The notes under the pieces were generated by a model. It had not been told where the DNA came from and ran no database searches. It saw nothing but the letters and a program-made list of their open reading frames with translations. Made by a program: the position numbers and the translations under genes. From an uncultured Pseudomonadota bacterium (GTDB lineage Bacteria; Myxococcota_A; Bradymonadia; Bradymonadales; Bradymonadaceae), in assembly GCA_913057905.1 (NCBI GenBank), contig CAJXPB010000007.1, forward strand, positions 1 to 57,806: a stretch of 57,806 nucleotides of DNA, written 5' to 3'. Position 1 is the stretch's first letter; each line of letters opens with the position of its first letter. Below, piece by piece: positions 1 through 8,103 of this stretch.

Positions 1-87
1 CATCCAGATTTCAGGGCGAATCGAGACGAGTTACTGGACTCCCTGGAGACGTTCATCACCGACTTGGAAGAACTCCTCGAAGGCTGA
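1..87 (+). CDS. C-terminal end of an unidentified protein (partial)
   Basis: An open frame runs from base 1 to a TGA at 85-87 and gives the last 28 residues of a protein ending in DLEELLEG. The start lies outside the window. The fragment is acidic and helical in character and carries no family motif, so no function can be assigned. The following 200 bases up to the tRNA gene contain no convincing gene. Confidence 0.5.
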   Translation, partial: HPDFRANRDELLDSLETFITDLEELLEG

Positions 88-196
88 AACACCCCTTCGA
101 TTCGGCACCATTCAACCGGCTCCCCATCCTAGCCGCCCTTCCCCTTTCGGACGACAAGCTCGCCGGCCGTACCAATCACTCCGGCGCATTGAACGC

Positions 197-228
197 ATGT
201 GGCCAAACATGTGGACAATGTGGTCAAA
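197..228. repeat. three short tandem copies of ATGTGG-N-CA
   Basis: The words ATGTGGCCA, ATGTGGACA and ATGTGGTCA start at 197, 209 and 218, with spacing of 12 and then 9 bases. They sit in the otherwise gene-free stretch between the partial gene and tRNA-Arg. They could be an operator or a binding site for an unknown regulator. No protein candidate is visible and chance is possible. Confidence 0.35.
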
Positions 229-289
229 ACGGCGATCCAACTTTTCCCGTTGAACTCCCAAAACCCATATATGTCAAAGACTTACAAAG

Positions 290-363
290 CGATCCCGCCA
301 GGATTCGAACCTGGGACCTATGGATTAGGAATCCATCGCTCTATCCAACTGAGCTACGGGATC
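290..363 (-). tRNA. tRNA-Arg (anticodon CCT)
   Basis: On the minus strand the sequence folds as a standard cloverleaf of 74 bases. The acceptor arm GATCCCG pairs with CGGGATC, the D-arm carries the AGCTCAGTTGG consensus, and the T-arm has GGTTCGAATCC. The anticodon stem ATGGA/TCCAT encloses the seven-base loop TTCCTAA, giving anticodon CCT, which reads AGG arginine codons. The discriminator base is G. The CCA end is not encoded, so it must be added enzymatically. No neighbouring tRNA is present, so it is a single-gene unit. Confidence 0.95.
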
Positions 364-491
364 TGAGGGAGGAGTCGTCTATCACGGTGGTGGGGTGGGA
401 TCAACAACGCCGGGTTGCCGTAGAGTCGTCTTGGAATGTTCAATCATACCAGCTTGGACATCTTTCGGGTGCAGATTTATCTTTGCACCTA

Positions 492-518
492 TTGACAAGA
501 GTGAGCACATATTAAATA
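492..518 (+). promoter_or_regulatory. candidate sigma70 promoter for the 578 gene
   Basis: A perfect TTGACA (492-497) is followed after 15 bases by TAAATA (513-518). The spacer is shorter than the usual 16-18 bases, which weakens the call. It lies about 60 bases upstream of the start codon at 578 in an AT-richer patch. Confidence 0.35.
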
Positions 519-577
519 CAGAAACCATGCCGGGGGTCAATCTTCGAACTTTCGATGCTTATTAGACAGGTAATGAA

Positions 578-1069
578 ATGAATGCAGAAGCCGAGGACGT
601 GGACTTTTCCGAGGACTTGGAAGGTCTGTACGAGAGGCGCGACGAACTGAAGGAACAGGTCGAAGAGCTCCGGGAAAAGCTCTCAAAAAAGACCGAGCAT
701 TTCCAACAACTTCGACAGGACATCGAAGCATACAAGCAGAGCGAGGAGACCGGTCAGGTCCCCTTTACCGGCAGTGGTCAAGGCGAGGGGCGCCCGGGGG
801 CGCACATCGACCGGGTTCAGGTCGATGACGAGACTGGAAAGCCCAAGCGCGGCCGCCGCGCCGAGCAGATCTGGCAGGCCATCGAGTATGTGACCGAGGT
901 CGAAGGAAAGAGCAAATTCAAGGCGGCGGATCTGTTTGACGCCATCAAGCAGGCCGACCCCAACTTCGATGAAACGCACCGCGCCTACCTGTACAGCAAA
1001 CTCAACAAACTTCGAGACAACAACAAACTCGAAAAGATCAAACGTGGAACCTGGCAGCGGCTGGACTGA
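578..1069 (+). CDS. coiled-coil protein with C-terminal winged-helix-like domain
   Basis: This is a protein of 163 residues and unknown function. Residues 10-55 form a charged heptad-rich coiled coil (YERRDELKEQVEELREKL). A low-complexity linker with a basic GRR segment follows near residue 90. The last 70 residues (from AEQIWQAIEYV to the end) look like a compact helical domain ending in a beta-hairpin (KLEKIKRGTW), as seen in winged-helix DNA-binding folds; this is inferred by eye. ATG at 578 is used because upstream bases are non-coding and a candidate promoter precedes it. The gene lies 45 bases ahead of a small coiled-coil gene that may share its transcript. A DNA-binding or nucleoid role is possible but unproven. 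Confidence 0.75.
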   Translation: MNAEAEDVDFSEDLEGLYERRDELKEQVEELREKLSKKTEHFQQLRQDIEAYKQSEETGQVPFTGSGQGEGRPGAHIDRVQVDDETGKPKRGRRAEQIWQAIEYVTEVEGKSKFKAADLFDAIKQADPNFDETHRAYLYSKLNKLRDNNKLEKIKRGTWQRLD

Positions 1070-1114
1070 ATTGCCCGCCACGCCATCCACCCAATCTTAC
1101 ATCAGGGAGACGCC

Positions 1115-1270
1115 ATGGATTTGATGGAAAACATGTCGAACAAACTCGACGCAATCGAGGAACGCAAAGACGAGCTCAAGAAGAAACTGGAACTCAAGGA
1201 GTTTCAGTTAGACCGCGTCCAATCGATGATCGACCGACTGGAAGACATCGAAGACGAGGACGAAGAGTAA
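1115..1270 (+). CDS. small coiled-coil protein of 51 residues
   Basis: ATG at 1115 follows a GGGAG ribosome site at 1105-1109, and the frame ends with TAA at 1268-1270. The product is a single charged amphipathic helix (IEERKDELKKKLELKEFQ) with an acidic tail ending EDEDEE. It resembles, without gaps over about 36 residues, the 72-residue protein encoded at 14653-14871, and more loosely the helix of the preceding gene, so these look like members of one lineage-specific family. Function is unknown. Its good ribosome site, codon bias and a paralogue argue that it is real despite its size. Confidence 0.65.
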   Translation: MDLMENMSNKLDAIEERKDELKKKLELKEFQLDRVQSMIDRLEDIEDEDEE

Positions 1271-1275
1271 CGCGA

Positions 1276-1297
1276 GTCTGACATCGAAACGTCAGAC
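1276..1297. terminator. hairpin between convergent genes, weak terminator candidate
   Basis: GTCTGAC (1276-1282) pairs with GTCAGAC (1291-1297) across an eight-base loop, right after the TAA of the small gene and over the stop codon of the convergent gene. There is no T-run on either side, so it would be an atypical terminator. Confidence 0.3.
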
Positions 1298-1963
1298 GTT
1301 CGCCAGCGCCCGGGGCGTATTCTCCAGACGGGGAAGCGCCTCGGGTTTTTCTGTATCCAGGTCTTGAGCGCAGACCTCGCAGACAAAGCCCTCTGGTGTG
1401 CCGGCGTGGTCGGGGTCGACGTAGACGGCATCTCGGCCGCACTGACAGGTAATGGAGGGCGCCTGGTTGCGCGCCATCATGCGAAGCGGTGTCTGGGGGC
1501 GGTCGGGCAGCATGTCGGTGGCGGCGACGACCTTGCCCTCGACTTTGGTGGTCGAGTCGAGGTCATAGACGTACTCGAACGGTTTGTCGCTATCGAGCAC
1601 ATCCATCAGTGGATGAGAGAGATCGAGTTCCATCTGCCCCGGTCGTTTGCCCTGTTTGGGTTCCGAGGAGAAGACCTTGTCGCTGATGTTGAATCGGCTG
1701 ACCTTGTCGCGACCCTCGAGCCACGTGTCGCGCATGAAGGCATCGAGCTGCTGAAGGGTGGCGTCTTCGCGCGCCAAAACTGCCAGCCAGTACATCGGCG
1801 CACGGGTGGACTGAAACGCAATCAGATAGGCCCGCGCGCCCTTTTCGTCGCCCCCGCCGATGTCGCGGCGATACTGTTCGACGCACTCGGGCAAGTGTTC
1901 GATCATCTTGCGGTGAGACAACTCGACCTGGCAGAGAGTGCATTCTCCTTGTTGACGATGCAT
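1292..1963 (-). CDS. zinc-binding protein with pRiA4b ORF-3-like domain
   Basis: The product has 223 residues from the ATG at 1963. The N-terminus carries CTLC with HLPEC further on, which suggests a small zinc finger. The middle (about residues 45-165) resembles the plasmid pRiA4b ORF-3 / IS1096 passenger family: a strand-rich start around AYLIAFQS, a WLAVLARE helix and FEYVYDLDSTTKVEG near the end. A second zinc knot (CQCG, then CEVC) lies near the C-terminus. The frame stays open to 2056, but a candidate promoter at 2029-2056 and the divergent gene favour the 1963 start. No transposase is adjacent, so despite the family name it need not be mobile. Function is unknown; the family match is moderate. 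Confidence 0.65.
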   Translation of the reverse strand: MHRQQGECTLCQVELSHRKMIEHLPECVEQYRRDIGGGDEKGARAYLIAFQSTRAPMYWLAVLAREDATLQQLDAFMRDTWLEGRDKVSRFNISDKVFSSEPKQGKRPGQMELDLSHPLMDVLDSDKPFEYVYDLDSTTKVEGKVVAATDMLPDRPQTPLRMMARNQAPSITCQCGRDAVYVDPDHAGTPEGFVCEVCAQDLDTEKPEALPRLENTPRALANV

Positions 1964-2028
1964 GGACGTCCGTTGGTTCTGAAGGTTCGATGACAACAGT
2001 TCGGCGGAACAAAACGTGGTCGCGGGAT

Positions 2029-2056
2029 GTCGTATGACAATGGGAGGGTTGGTCAA
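2029..2056 (-). promoter_or_regulatory. candidate promoter for the zinc-protein gene
   Basis: On the minus strand TTGACC (2051-2056) is followed after 16 bases by TACGAC (2029-2034), about 65 bases upstream of the start at 1963. The -35 lies inside an inverted repeat, GGAGGG / CCCTCC, at about 2043-2063, which might be an operator in this divergent 150-base gap. Confidence 0.35.
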
Positions 2057-2113
2057 GCCCTCCTATATCCATACACTCCCGGCACCATTCTCTTCTCTCC
2101 GATTGCAGGCACC

Positions 2114-2749
2114 ATGGCAGACGACGACGGATTCGAGGTCAACTGGAAACGGGGATTGATTCCCCTGTCGCTTCTGGTGCTTTTTGTTCTGCGCTTTGGA
2201 TTCGGCGCCCCGATGTGGGTGCTGCTTGTGCTAACGCTGTGGGTCCCCATCTACTACATCGTGTACCCGTGGCTGCTGAAGCGGCGCTGGCGAGACTTTG
2301 AACAGAGCTTCGCCGTGGGGTTCCAGCAAGGCAACCATCAGGAGCTTCTGGAAGAGTATCAGTCGCGCTGGTTTTTGCGGAAGTTCGGCCCCCGGGCCCA
2401 GATGCTCGACAAACTGGGGCTTTTGTACTCCGCGTCTGGCAAATACCGCGAGGCCGAGGAGGTCTTCGAGCGGGCCCTGGACCACGCCGAGGCCGAAGAA
2501 CGCCAGAAGCTGTGCTTCAATCTGGCGAACGTGAAGTACGAGTTGGGCAAGTACGACGATGCCGAGGAGATCTATCGGTCGCTGAAGGGAAGCGGCGCCA
2601 ACCCTTACCGCCACAACATCGACACGCAACTCGCCCTCATCGACCTGCAGCGCGGCACGAACACCGACGAGGCTCGCAAACATCTGCAGAGCGTCCGCGA
2701 CCGTGCCACCGGACAGGTCAAAGAACGCATCGAACGGGTCCTCGACTGA
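2114..2749 (+). CDS. membrane-anchored TPR protein
   Basis: The product has 211 residues from the ATG at 2114; a longer in-frame start at 2027 would add an unlikely leader overlapping the divergent promoter region. Two closely spaced hydrophobic segments (about residues 14-31 and 34-52) form a hairpin anchor. A basic stretch (LLKRRWRDFE) follows, then three to four tetratricopeptide-like helix pairs (for example KLGLLYSASGKYREAEEVFERAL and LANVKYELGKYDDAEEIYRSL). TPR domains scaffold protein complexes; the partner is unknown. It is transcribed divergently from the zinc protein and followed 119 bases later by an acidic small protein. Confidence 0.8.
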   Translation: MADDDGFEVNWKRGLIPLSLLVLFVLRFGFGAPMWVLLVLTLWVPIYYIVYPWLLKRRWRDFEQSFAVGFQQGNHQELLEEYQSRWFLRKFGPRAQMLDKLGLLYSASGKYREAEEVFERALDHAEAEERQKLCFNLANVKYELGKYDDAEEIYRSLKGSGANPYRHNIDTQLALIDLQRGTNTDEARKHLQSVRDRATGQVKERIERVLD

Positions 2750-2868
2750 CGAGGTCCGAGCGTCCCGACGCTTGCGCTACCGGCCCCCTTGCCTATAGTT
2801 CCCGCGTCCCGCACCCGGCGCCCCGGGCGCCGACTGAATCATCTGTTACAGCTTTGAGGAGTTTGTCC

Positions 2869-3111
2869 ATGAGTGACGACATCGCGCAGTACGACAAGCG
2901 AACGATCGATCGGAAGATCAAAAACGGCGACGTCGAAGAGGAAGACTACGAGGAGTACCTCGAGGACCTGGAAGACGTCTCCGACAACGCCGAAGAGATC
3001 GAAGCCGAGTTCGAGGTCGGCGTACTCGAAGACGATGACAAAGAGGGCGACGATGAAGAGGCTTCCGACGAAGAGGCCGACGACGATGAAGACGAAGACG
3101 AGGACGAGTGA
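2869..3111 (+). CDS. extremely acidic 80-residue protein
   Basis: The product has 80 residues, 43 of them Asp or Glu. The N-terminal 20 residues are mixed (YDKRTIDRKIKNG) and the C-terminal third is almost purely acidic, ending [15 protein letters not shown] ribosome site lies about nine bases before the ATG. The end overlaps the likely start of the following protease gene by 26 bases in another frame. It may be a nucleic-acid mimic, a chaperone-like polyanion or a transcription-associated protein; nothing identifies it with a family. Bacterial proteins with similar tails include the RNA polymerase delta subunit, but the N-terminus shows no convincing match to it. Confidence 0.65.
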   Translation: MSDDIAQYDKRTIDRKIKNGDVEEEDYEEYLEDLEDVSDNAEEIEAEFEVGVLEDDDKEGDDEEASDEEADDDEDEDEDE

Positions 3112-4147
3112 CCGCCCTCGCCTGACCGCCACCGTGATGTCCTCGATCATGGTGGCGATGCTTTTCCTCATGGCGGGCTGCGACGCGCCCGCCGGCGAAC
3201 CCTCCCCTTCCGCCGAGGCCCCCGCTTCGGACGATCGACGGCCGACCACCTTTGCTCCGGCCGTGCAGCGCGTACGTCCCGCCGTCGTCAACCTCTTCTC
3301 TGTCTCGGCCGACGACGAAAAGACGACGCTGGGCTCCGGCATCCTCATCGACGCCGGCGCATGGATTCTGACAAACGCCCACGTGGTGCGAGACCGCACC
3401 GACATCCGCGCCCGCCTCAGCGACGGCACGACCTTCGATGTACGCATCCAGGGGATGGATTCGATGACCGACGTTGCCCTGCTGGAGGTGCAAGATGCCC
3501 CCACGGAGCTGCCGTCGGCACCCCTGGGCCGGTCCGAGGGTCTACAGGTGGGCGACTGGGTCATCGCCATCGGCAATCCGCTGGGTCTGACGAGCACGGT
3601 GACCGCCGGCGTGACCAGCGGAGTCGGCCGGTCGAACCTGCCCTTGAGCGAAGAGATGCGCTACCAGCGGTTCATTCAGACCGATGCCAGCATCAACCCG
3701 GGCAACTCGGGTGGTCCGCTGGTCGACTCTCAGGGCAACGTCATCGGCCTGAATACCGCCATGTCTTCGAAGGCGCAGGGGCTCGGATTCGCCATTCCCA
3801 TCGACATGGTGCGCGACATTCTGCCGCACCTTCGGGAAAAGGGACGGGTCGAGCGGAGTTCGGTTGGACTCTACATCAAAGAGACGCCACCGACGCTGCG
3901 TCGGGAACTGGAACTCGACGCCCGCGGCGTGTTGGTGACCGGATTGCGCGAGGGCGGGCCCGCAGACAAGGCGGGTCTCAAGAAGGGCGACGTCATCGTC
4001 GAATACGCCGGCGAGCCGGTGGAGGGCATCGCCCACATCAGTTGGATCTCGGGGCTTCAGCCGGCCGGAGAGCCGGTAAAGGCCGTGGTGCAGCGCGGCG
4101 GCACGACGAAGACCGTCGAAGTCACCCCGGCTCAGTCTTCCAGGTGA
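3086..4147 (+). CDS. HtrA/Deg-like trypsin-type serine protease, lipoprotein
   Basis: The product has 353 residues from the ATG at 3086. A signal peptide with basic N-region leads to a lipobox-like LMAGC (Cys32), so the protein is probably lipid-anchored in the cell envelope. The protease domain shows the full triad: His98 in TNAHVV, Asp128 in MTDVALL and Ser207 in NPGNSGGP. A single PDZ domain follows (about residues 255-345, [19 protein letters not shown]), which resembles DegS architecture rather than two-PDZ DegP. An alternative ATG at 3137 would leave a shorter signal peptide without its basic residues. The start overlaps the acidic small gene. The last 16 bases overlap the convergent mnmG. 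The likely role is envelope protein quality control. Confidence 0.88.
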   Translation: MKTKTRTSDRPRLTATVMSSIMVAMLFLMAGCDAPAGEPSPSAEAPASDDRRPTTFAPAVQRVRPAVVNLFSVSADDEKTTLGSGILIDAGAWILTNAHVVRDRTDIRARLSDGTTFDVRIQGMDSMTDVALLEVQDAPTELPSAPLGRSEGLQVGDWVIAIGNPLGLTSTVTAGVTSGVGRSNLPLSEEMRYQRFIQTDASINPGNSGGPLVDSQGNVIGLNTAMSSKAQGLGFAIPIDMVRDILPHLREKGRVERSSVGLYIKETPPTLRRELELDARGVLVTGLREGGPADKAGLKKGDVIVEYAGEPVEGIAHISWISGLQPAGEPVKAVVQRGGTTKTVEVTPAQSSR

Positions 4148-6024
4148 ATCAGAAGCGCCGAGACACCCGCCGGGGTCATACCCTTGATGCGTGAGGCCTG
4201 ACCGACGGTCCGTGGCCGGATTCGATCGAGCTTTTCACGGACCTCGTTGGTCAACCCGTGGACCTCTTCGTAGTCGAGTTCGTCGGGGAGCACGCGGTCC
4301 TCCTGTTCCTTGCGCTCCTCCACACGTTCGACCTGCCGTTCGATGTAGCCCTCGTATTTTATCTCGATCTCGAGGGCCTCGATGACCTCCTCGGTCAGCT
4401 CGTCGATCGAGATGTCGGGCGCAAACTCGCGGATGGCCGGCTTGAGGTCGTCGAAGTCGACCTCGGGTCGGCGCAGGAAGCCCTCCAGCGTGGTGCCGTT
4501 GGACGGCGAGCCGATGCCGTGCTCCTCGCAGAAGGCGATGTTCTCGTCGGAGCCGCCGACCATCGTGTCGGCCAGTTTCTGCCGCGTCGAATCGATGGCG
4601 TCGCGTTTTCTCTCGAACTTCGCCCAGTGCTCGTCGGACAAAAGCCCCAGCTCGTAGCCGTACGGCGAAAGGCGGCGGTCGGCGTTGTCCTCGCGCAAGA
4701 GCAGCCGGTATTCGGCGCGGCTGGTGAACATGCGGTACGGTTCGTCGACGCCCTTGGTCACCAGGTCGTCGATCATCACGCCGATGTAGGCCTCGTCTCG
4801 GCCCAGCACGAAGGGGTCGCCGCCCTGGAGCTTACGGCCGGCATTGATGCCGGCGATGATGCCCTGCCCGGCGGCCTCTTCATAGCCGCTAGTGCCGTTG
4901 ATTTGCCCGGCCAGAAAGAGCCCGGCCGTGCCGTTGAGTTCCAACGTGGGATCGAGCTGAATCGGGTCGACGTAGTCGTACTCCACAGCGTAGCCGGGCC
5001 GCATGATCTCGGCGTCCTCCAGACCGGGGATGGTCTCGAGGATCTCCATCTGCACGTCCAGGGGCAGACTGGTCGACAGCCCGTTCGGGTAGATCTCCTG
5101 AGTGTCCAACCCCTGCGGCTCGATGAAGAGCTGATGGCGGTCCTTGTCGTCGAATCGGACGACCTTGTCCTCGATGCTCGGGCAATACCGCGGACCTACG
5201 CCGTCGATCTTGCCTGTGAACATCGGCGAGCGGTCGGTCGCCTCGCGGATCAGTTGGTGAGTCTCCTGGTTGGTGTAGGTGATGTAGCAGGGAATCTGCT
5301 CGAGCATCTCCGGCTCGTGGTAAAACGAGAAGCGCCGCGGCGGGTCGTCGCCGTGCTGCACTTCCATGGCGTCGAAGTCGAGGGTGCGCCCGTCGAGCCG
5401 GGGCGTGGTTCCGGTCTTGAGCCGGCCCATCTCCAGGTCGACCCGGCGCAGCGACTCGGCCAGGCCGTAGCTCGCTTCGTCGCCGGCGCGGCCCGCCTCG
5501 AAGTTGTCCATGCCCACGTGGCAGAGCCCGCCCAGAAACGTCCCGGTGGTGATGACCACGGCGCGAGCCCGGTAGTAGACGTCCATGTCGGTAACGACGC
5601 CCGCCACCTGAAGGTCGCCCTCTTCTTCCACGAACTTGATGTCCTCGACTTCGCCCTGCTTGATGGTCAGGCCGTCGACGTTCATCAGCTCGTTTTGCAT
5701 CTCCATGCGGTAGCGCGCCATATCGCACTGGGCGCGGCTAGATCGCACGGCGGGCCCCTTCGAGGTGTTGAGCCGCTTGTACTGGATAGCCGTCGCGTCG
5801 GTGAGCTTGCCCATCAGACCGCCCAGGGCATCGACCTCTTTGGCCAGGTGCCCCTTGGCGACGCCCCCGACGGCGGGGTTGCAGCTCATGTGGCCGATGG
5901 TGTCGATGTTCATGGTCACCAGCAACGTCTCGTGGCCCATCTTGGCCAGCGCGTGGGCGGCCTCGCTGCCGGCGTGTCCGCCTCCGATGACGACGGCGTC
6001 GTATTCTGTGGGATGGGTCAGCAT
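4132..6024 (-). CDS. mnmG: tRNA uridine-5-carboxymethylaminomethyl modification enzyme MnmG
   Basis: The product has 630 residues, normal for the family. MnmG with MnmE installs the cmnm5 group on U34 of several tRNAs, using FAD and methylene-tetrahydrofolate. The N-terminus shows the FAD-binding [10 protein letters not shown] motif. The family signature [13 protein letters not shown] follows, then [17 protein letters not shown] and the C-terminal helical MnmE-binding region ([18 protein letters not shown]...). The ATG at 6024 is chosen because the residues ahead of it in the longer frame are basic and non-homologous. It sits 32 bases after the stop of the lamin-tail lipoprotein gene on the same strand and converges on the protease gene with a 16-base overlap. 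Confidence 0.96.
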   Translation of the reverse strand: MLTHPTEYDAVVIGGGHAGSEAAHALAKMGHETLLVTMNIDTIGHMSCNPAVGGVAKGHLAKEVDALGGLMGKLTDATAIQYKRLNTSKGPAVRSSRAQCDMARYRMEMQNELMNVDGLTIKQGEVEDIKFVEEEGDLQVAGVVTDMDVYYRARAVVITTGTFLGGLCHVGMDNFEAGRAGDEASYGLAESLRRVDLEMGRLKTGTTPRLDGRTLDFDAMEVQHGDDPPRRFSFYHEPEMLEQIPCYITYTNQETHQLIREATDRSPMFTGKIDGVGPRYCPSIEDKVVRFDDKDRHQLFIEPQGLDTQEIYPNGLSTSLPLDVQMEILETIPGLEDAEIMRPGYAVEYDYVDPIQLDPTLELNGTAGLFLAGQINGTSGYEEAAGQGIIAGINAGRKLQGGDPFVLGRDEAYIGVMIDDLVTKGVDEPYRMFTSRAEYRLLLREDNADRRLSPYGYELGLLSDEHWAKFERKRDAIDSTRQKLADTMVGGSDENIAFCEEHGIGSPSNGTTLEGFLRRPEVDFDDLKPAIREFAPDISIDELTEEVIEALEIEIKYEGYIERQVERVEERKEQEDRVLPDELDYEEVHGLTNEVREKLDRIRPRTVGQASRIKGMTPAGVSALLIHLED

Positions 6025-6056
6025 GGTTCTACCAGGTGTCTCGTTGAAATCTGACG

Positions 6057-8027
6057 TCACGGTCCGCAGGGATCGTTCGCCGCGCCGGGTGTTCCGAGGT
6101 CGCCGTCTCCGTAGGCCCTCGAAGCCAGACACCAGTTCGATACAGAATTATTCGGTGCCGACGGATCGCGCTGGAGAGCCACGCCTGAGACGGGGGTCGG
6201 ATACGGTGCAGAATCGACGAGGGTGTCGTCCCACCGGACCAGTTTGATCGTCATGCCGTCTGGCGGCGAATTCTTCAAGTGAGATCCATCGAATCGCGTC
6301 GCGCCCGCGACGCCACCGTTCGATGCCGGGTCGACGCCGACGGCCAAGACGGCGTAGTCGCCAGCGTCGATCGAGGCCGTAGAGTCGTCGATACGGTACG
6401 AATCGTGGAACCGACCGGTCTCATTGTCCTCAAACAACAGCCCAGCCAGCGACAGCCGCCCGCCGGTGGTATTGTAGACTTCGACCCACTCGCCACGGCT
6501 GTCGCTGACGGCGGAGGGATTGCCCATGACCTCCGTGAAGATCAGGTCACCTGGCCCCGGGGCATTGCCCGGCAGCGATTCGCAATAACCATCGATGCAC
6601 AGCGCATCGGAGCCGCACTCGACCTCCTCGACGCCCGCATCACAGACGGGGTTGTTCAGGCGATTCGTGCTGCATTCGGCCGGCACCTTGGTGGGATGAC
6701 TGGCGACGCCGTCTCGACACGACGCCGGCGGCGTATGGCACATCACGTGTTCGCAGGGTCGCTCGGCGCAGGCCACATTTTTTTCGCCGGGCGTCCCGCG
6801 GTCCTCGCCGGCGTACGATTCGCCGGGATCCAGGGTCGGACACCAAGCGCCGGGCGCGTCGTTGGCAGTCGGAGAAGGTTCGACGTCTGGGTTGAGCGCT
6901 CGAGAGCTCCCGCCGAGGACCGTGCCCTGTTCGTAGTAGACGTAGTCCGAGACGTCGCCCGACGGCGTCTCGAGCCACACCGAGTCGGAGCCGTTGGCAA
7001 GGTGAATGCCGTCGTAGTCCTCGTTGGCCTCCAGCACAGCGTACCCACCGGCGGAGACGCTCGCATCGGGGTCCAGCGGAACGGTTCCGTTGCCTCCGCT
7101 GCCGAGCCGCCAACCCCGCAGCGAGACGGTCTGGCCGGTCGAGTTGAAGATCTCGATCCACTCCGCCTCTGAATCGGCGCGTTCGGTCGGGTTGGCCATC
7201 CATTCGGTGATGACCAGCGGTCCGACCTGCTCGACGCCGTCGACGCACCGGCCCCCCTGGCATCGGCCATCGACGTAGGTGCAGTCGAGATAGGCGGGTT
7301 CGTAGGTGCAGCGTGTACCCTGGTCGTCGTCCACGCACTGGCCCGCGCCGCTGTAGGAGACGGCGACGCCCTCCTGGCAGGTCGGCTCGGGCGGGGTGTT
7401 GCAGACGAGTCCGTCGCAGGGGCCGCTACGGCAGGATCCATCGATGCAACCGAAGGCGCACGAGACTTCGGCGGGCCTGAAATCGCAGGTGCCGCCGTCG
7501 TCGGGCCGGCATACGCCGTCTGGGCGATAGGTCACCAGCGAGCCTCCGTCCGCGGAACAGGCCGCCCGGGGCGGCGTCGAACAGGCATTTCCATCGCACG
7601 GGTTGCCGGAGCACGCGCCGTCCTCGCAGCCGAATCGACAGGCGTTGCGGACGGTCTGGTAGACGCAGACGGTCCGCGTACCGGCGACCTGGCAGGTGCC
7701 CTCGGGTTGGTAGGTCAACGCGGTGCCGCCGGCGCAGCCGGGATTGGGCGGCGCATCGCAGTCGTCGTCGCGGCTGCACTCCCCGGGCACATCGAGCACG
7801 CACCGACCGCGGGCATTGCACGCCTCGGTGGCGGCACAATCGGCGGGACGGTCCTGCCGACAATCGTACCGGCACCTCGAATCGTCGCCGCAGTATTCGC
7901 CGAGCGCGCAGTCGGAATCGACGCTGCACGGGAGTGGACCGCGCTGAAACGGCGATCCACAACCGACGCCGAACCACAACACGAAACCAGCGATTGCGAC
8001 CCGGCGAACCATCCTTCGACACTCCAT
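6057..8027 (-). CDS. Cys-rich lipoprotein with two lamin-tail domains
   Basis: The product has 656 residues. A signal peptide ending FVLWFGVGC suggests a lipoprotein. About 230 residues of Cys-rich repeats follow (patterns such as [19 protein letters not shown], and CDG..C.TPP.P.C), similar to modules seen in myxobacterial surface proteins. Two lamin-tail domains follow, starting at [10 protein letters not shown] and [10 protein letters not shown], each with EWIEIFN- or [11 protein letters not shown] strands. Between them lies another Cys-rich linker. Lamin-tail domains occur in secreted bacterial proteins, often as binding modules next to nucleases; no nuclease is present here. The start at 8027 has a strong GGGAGGGG ribosome site. 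It probably acts at the cell surface; its ligand is unknown. Confidence 0.85.
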   Translation of the reverse strand: MECRRMVRRVAIAGFVLWFGVGCGSPFQRGPLPCSVDSDCALGEYCGDDSRCRYDCRQDRPADCAATEACNARGRCVLDVPGECSRDDDCDAPPNPGCAGGTALTYQPEGTCQVAGTRTVCVYQTVRNACRFGCEDGACSGNPCDGNACSTPPRAACSADGGSLVTYRPDGVCRPDDGGTCDFRPAEVSCAFGCIDGSCRSGPCDGLVCNTPPEPTCQEGVAVSYSGAGQCVDDDQGTRCTYEPAYLDCTYVDGRCQGGRCVDGVEQVGPLVITEWMANPTERADSEAEWIEIFNSTGQTVSLRGWRLGSGGNGTVPLDPDASVSAGGYAVLEANEDYDGIHLANGSDSVWLETPSGDVSDYVYYEQGTVLGGSSRALNPDVEPSPTANDAPGAWCPTLDPGESYAGEDRGTPGEKNVACAERPCEHVMCHTPPASCRDGVASHPTKVPAECSTNRLNNPVCDAGVEEVECGSDALCIDGYCESLPGNAPGPGDLIFTEVMGNPSAVSDSRGEWVEVYNTTGGRLSLAGLLFEDNETGRFHDSYRIDDSTASIDAGDYAVLAVGVDPASNGGVAGATRFDGSHLKNSPPDGMTIKLVRWDDTLVDSAPYPTPVSGVALQRDPSAPNNSVSNWCLASRAYGDGDLGTPGAANDPCGP

Positions 8028-8060
8028 AGACACCCCCTCCCGACGTGACGTTTGGTGTCT
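8028..8060 (-). promoter_or_regulatory. inverted repeat enclosing the ribosome site of the lamin-tail gene
   Basis: In the minus-strand leader, AGACACC (8060-8054) can pair with GGTGTCT (8034-8028), which touches the AUG. The loop contains the ribosome-binding GGGAGG. The hairpin would start at about the predicted transcription start, so it could limit translation initiation. This is a structural inference only. Confidence 0.4.
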
Positions 8061-8064
8061 GTAT

Positions 8065-8093
8065 CTGATACGCCATGCTGGCGGCGAAGGCAA
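8065..8093 (-). promoter_or_regulatory. candidate sigma70 promoter of the lamin-tail lipoprotein gene
   Basis: On the minus strand TTGCCT (8088-8093) and TATCAG (8065-8070) are separated by 17 bases, each matching four of six consensus positions. Transcription would start near 8058, giving a leader of about 30 bases. The site lies in the 76-base divergent gap before the helicase gene. Confidence 0.4.
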
Positions 8094-8103
8094 GGTGAGA
8101 ACT

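Noticed and set aside
2027..2113. Upstream extension of the TPR protein to 2027
   Set aside because: The added 29 residues do not look like a protein start and overlap the promoter candidate of the divergent gene.
4258..6054. Long open frame antisense to mnmG (598 residues)
   Set aside because: High-GC coding strands leave long open antisense frames. The product has no domain, and mnmG on the other strand is complete and conserved.
6025..6132. N-terminal extension of MnmG to 6132
   Set aside because: It overlaps the coding end of the lamin-tail gene and adds Arg-rich residues absent from the family.
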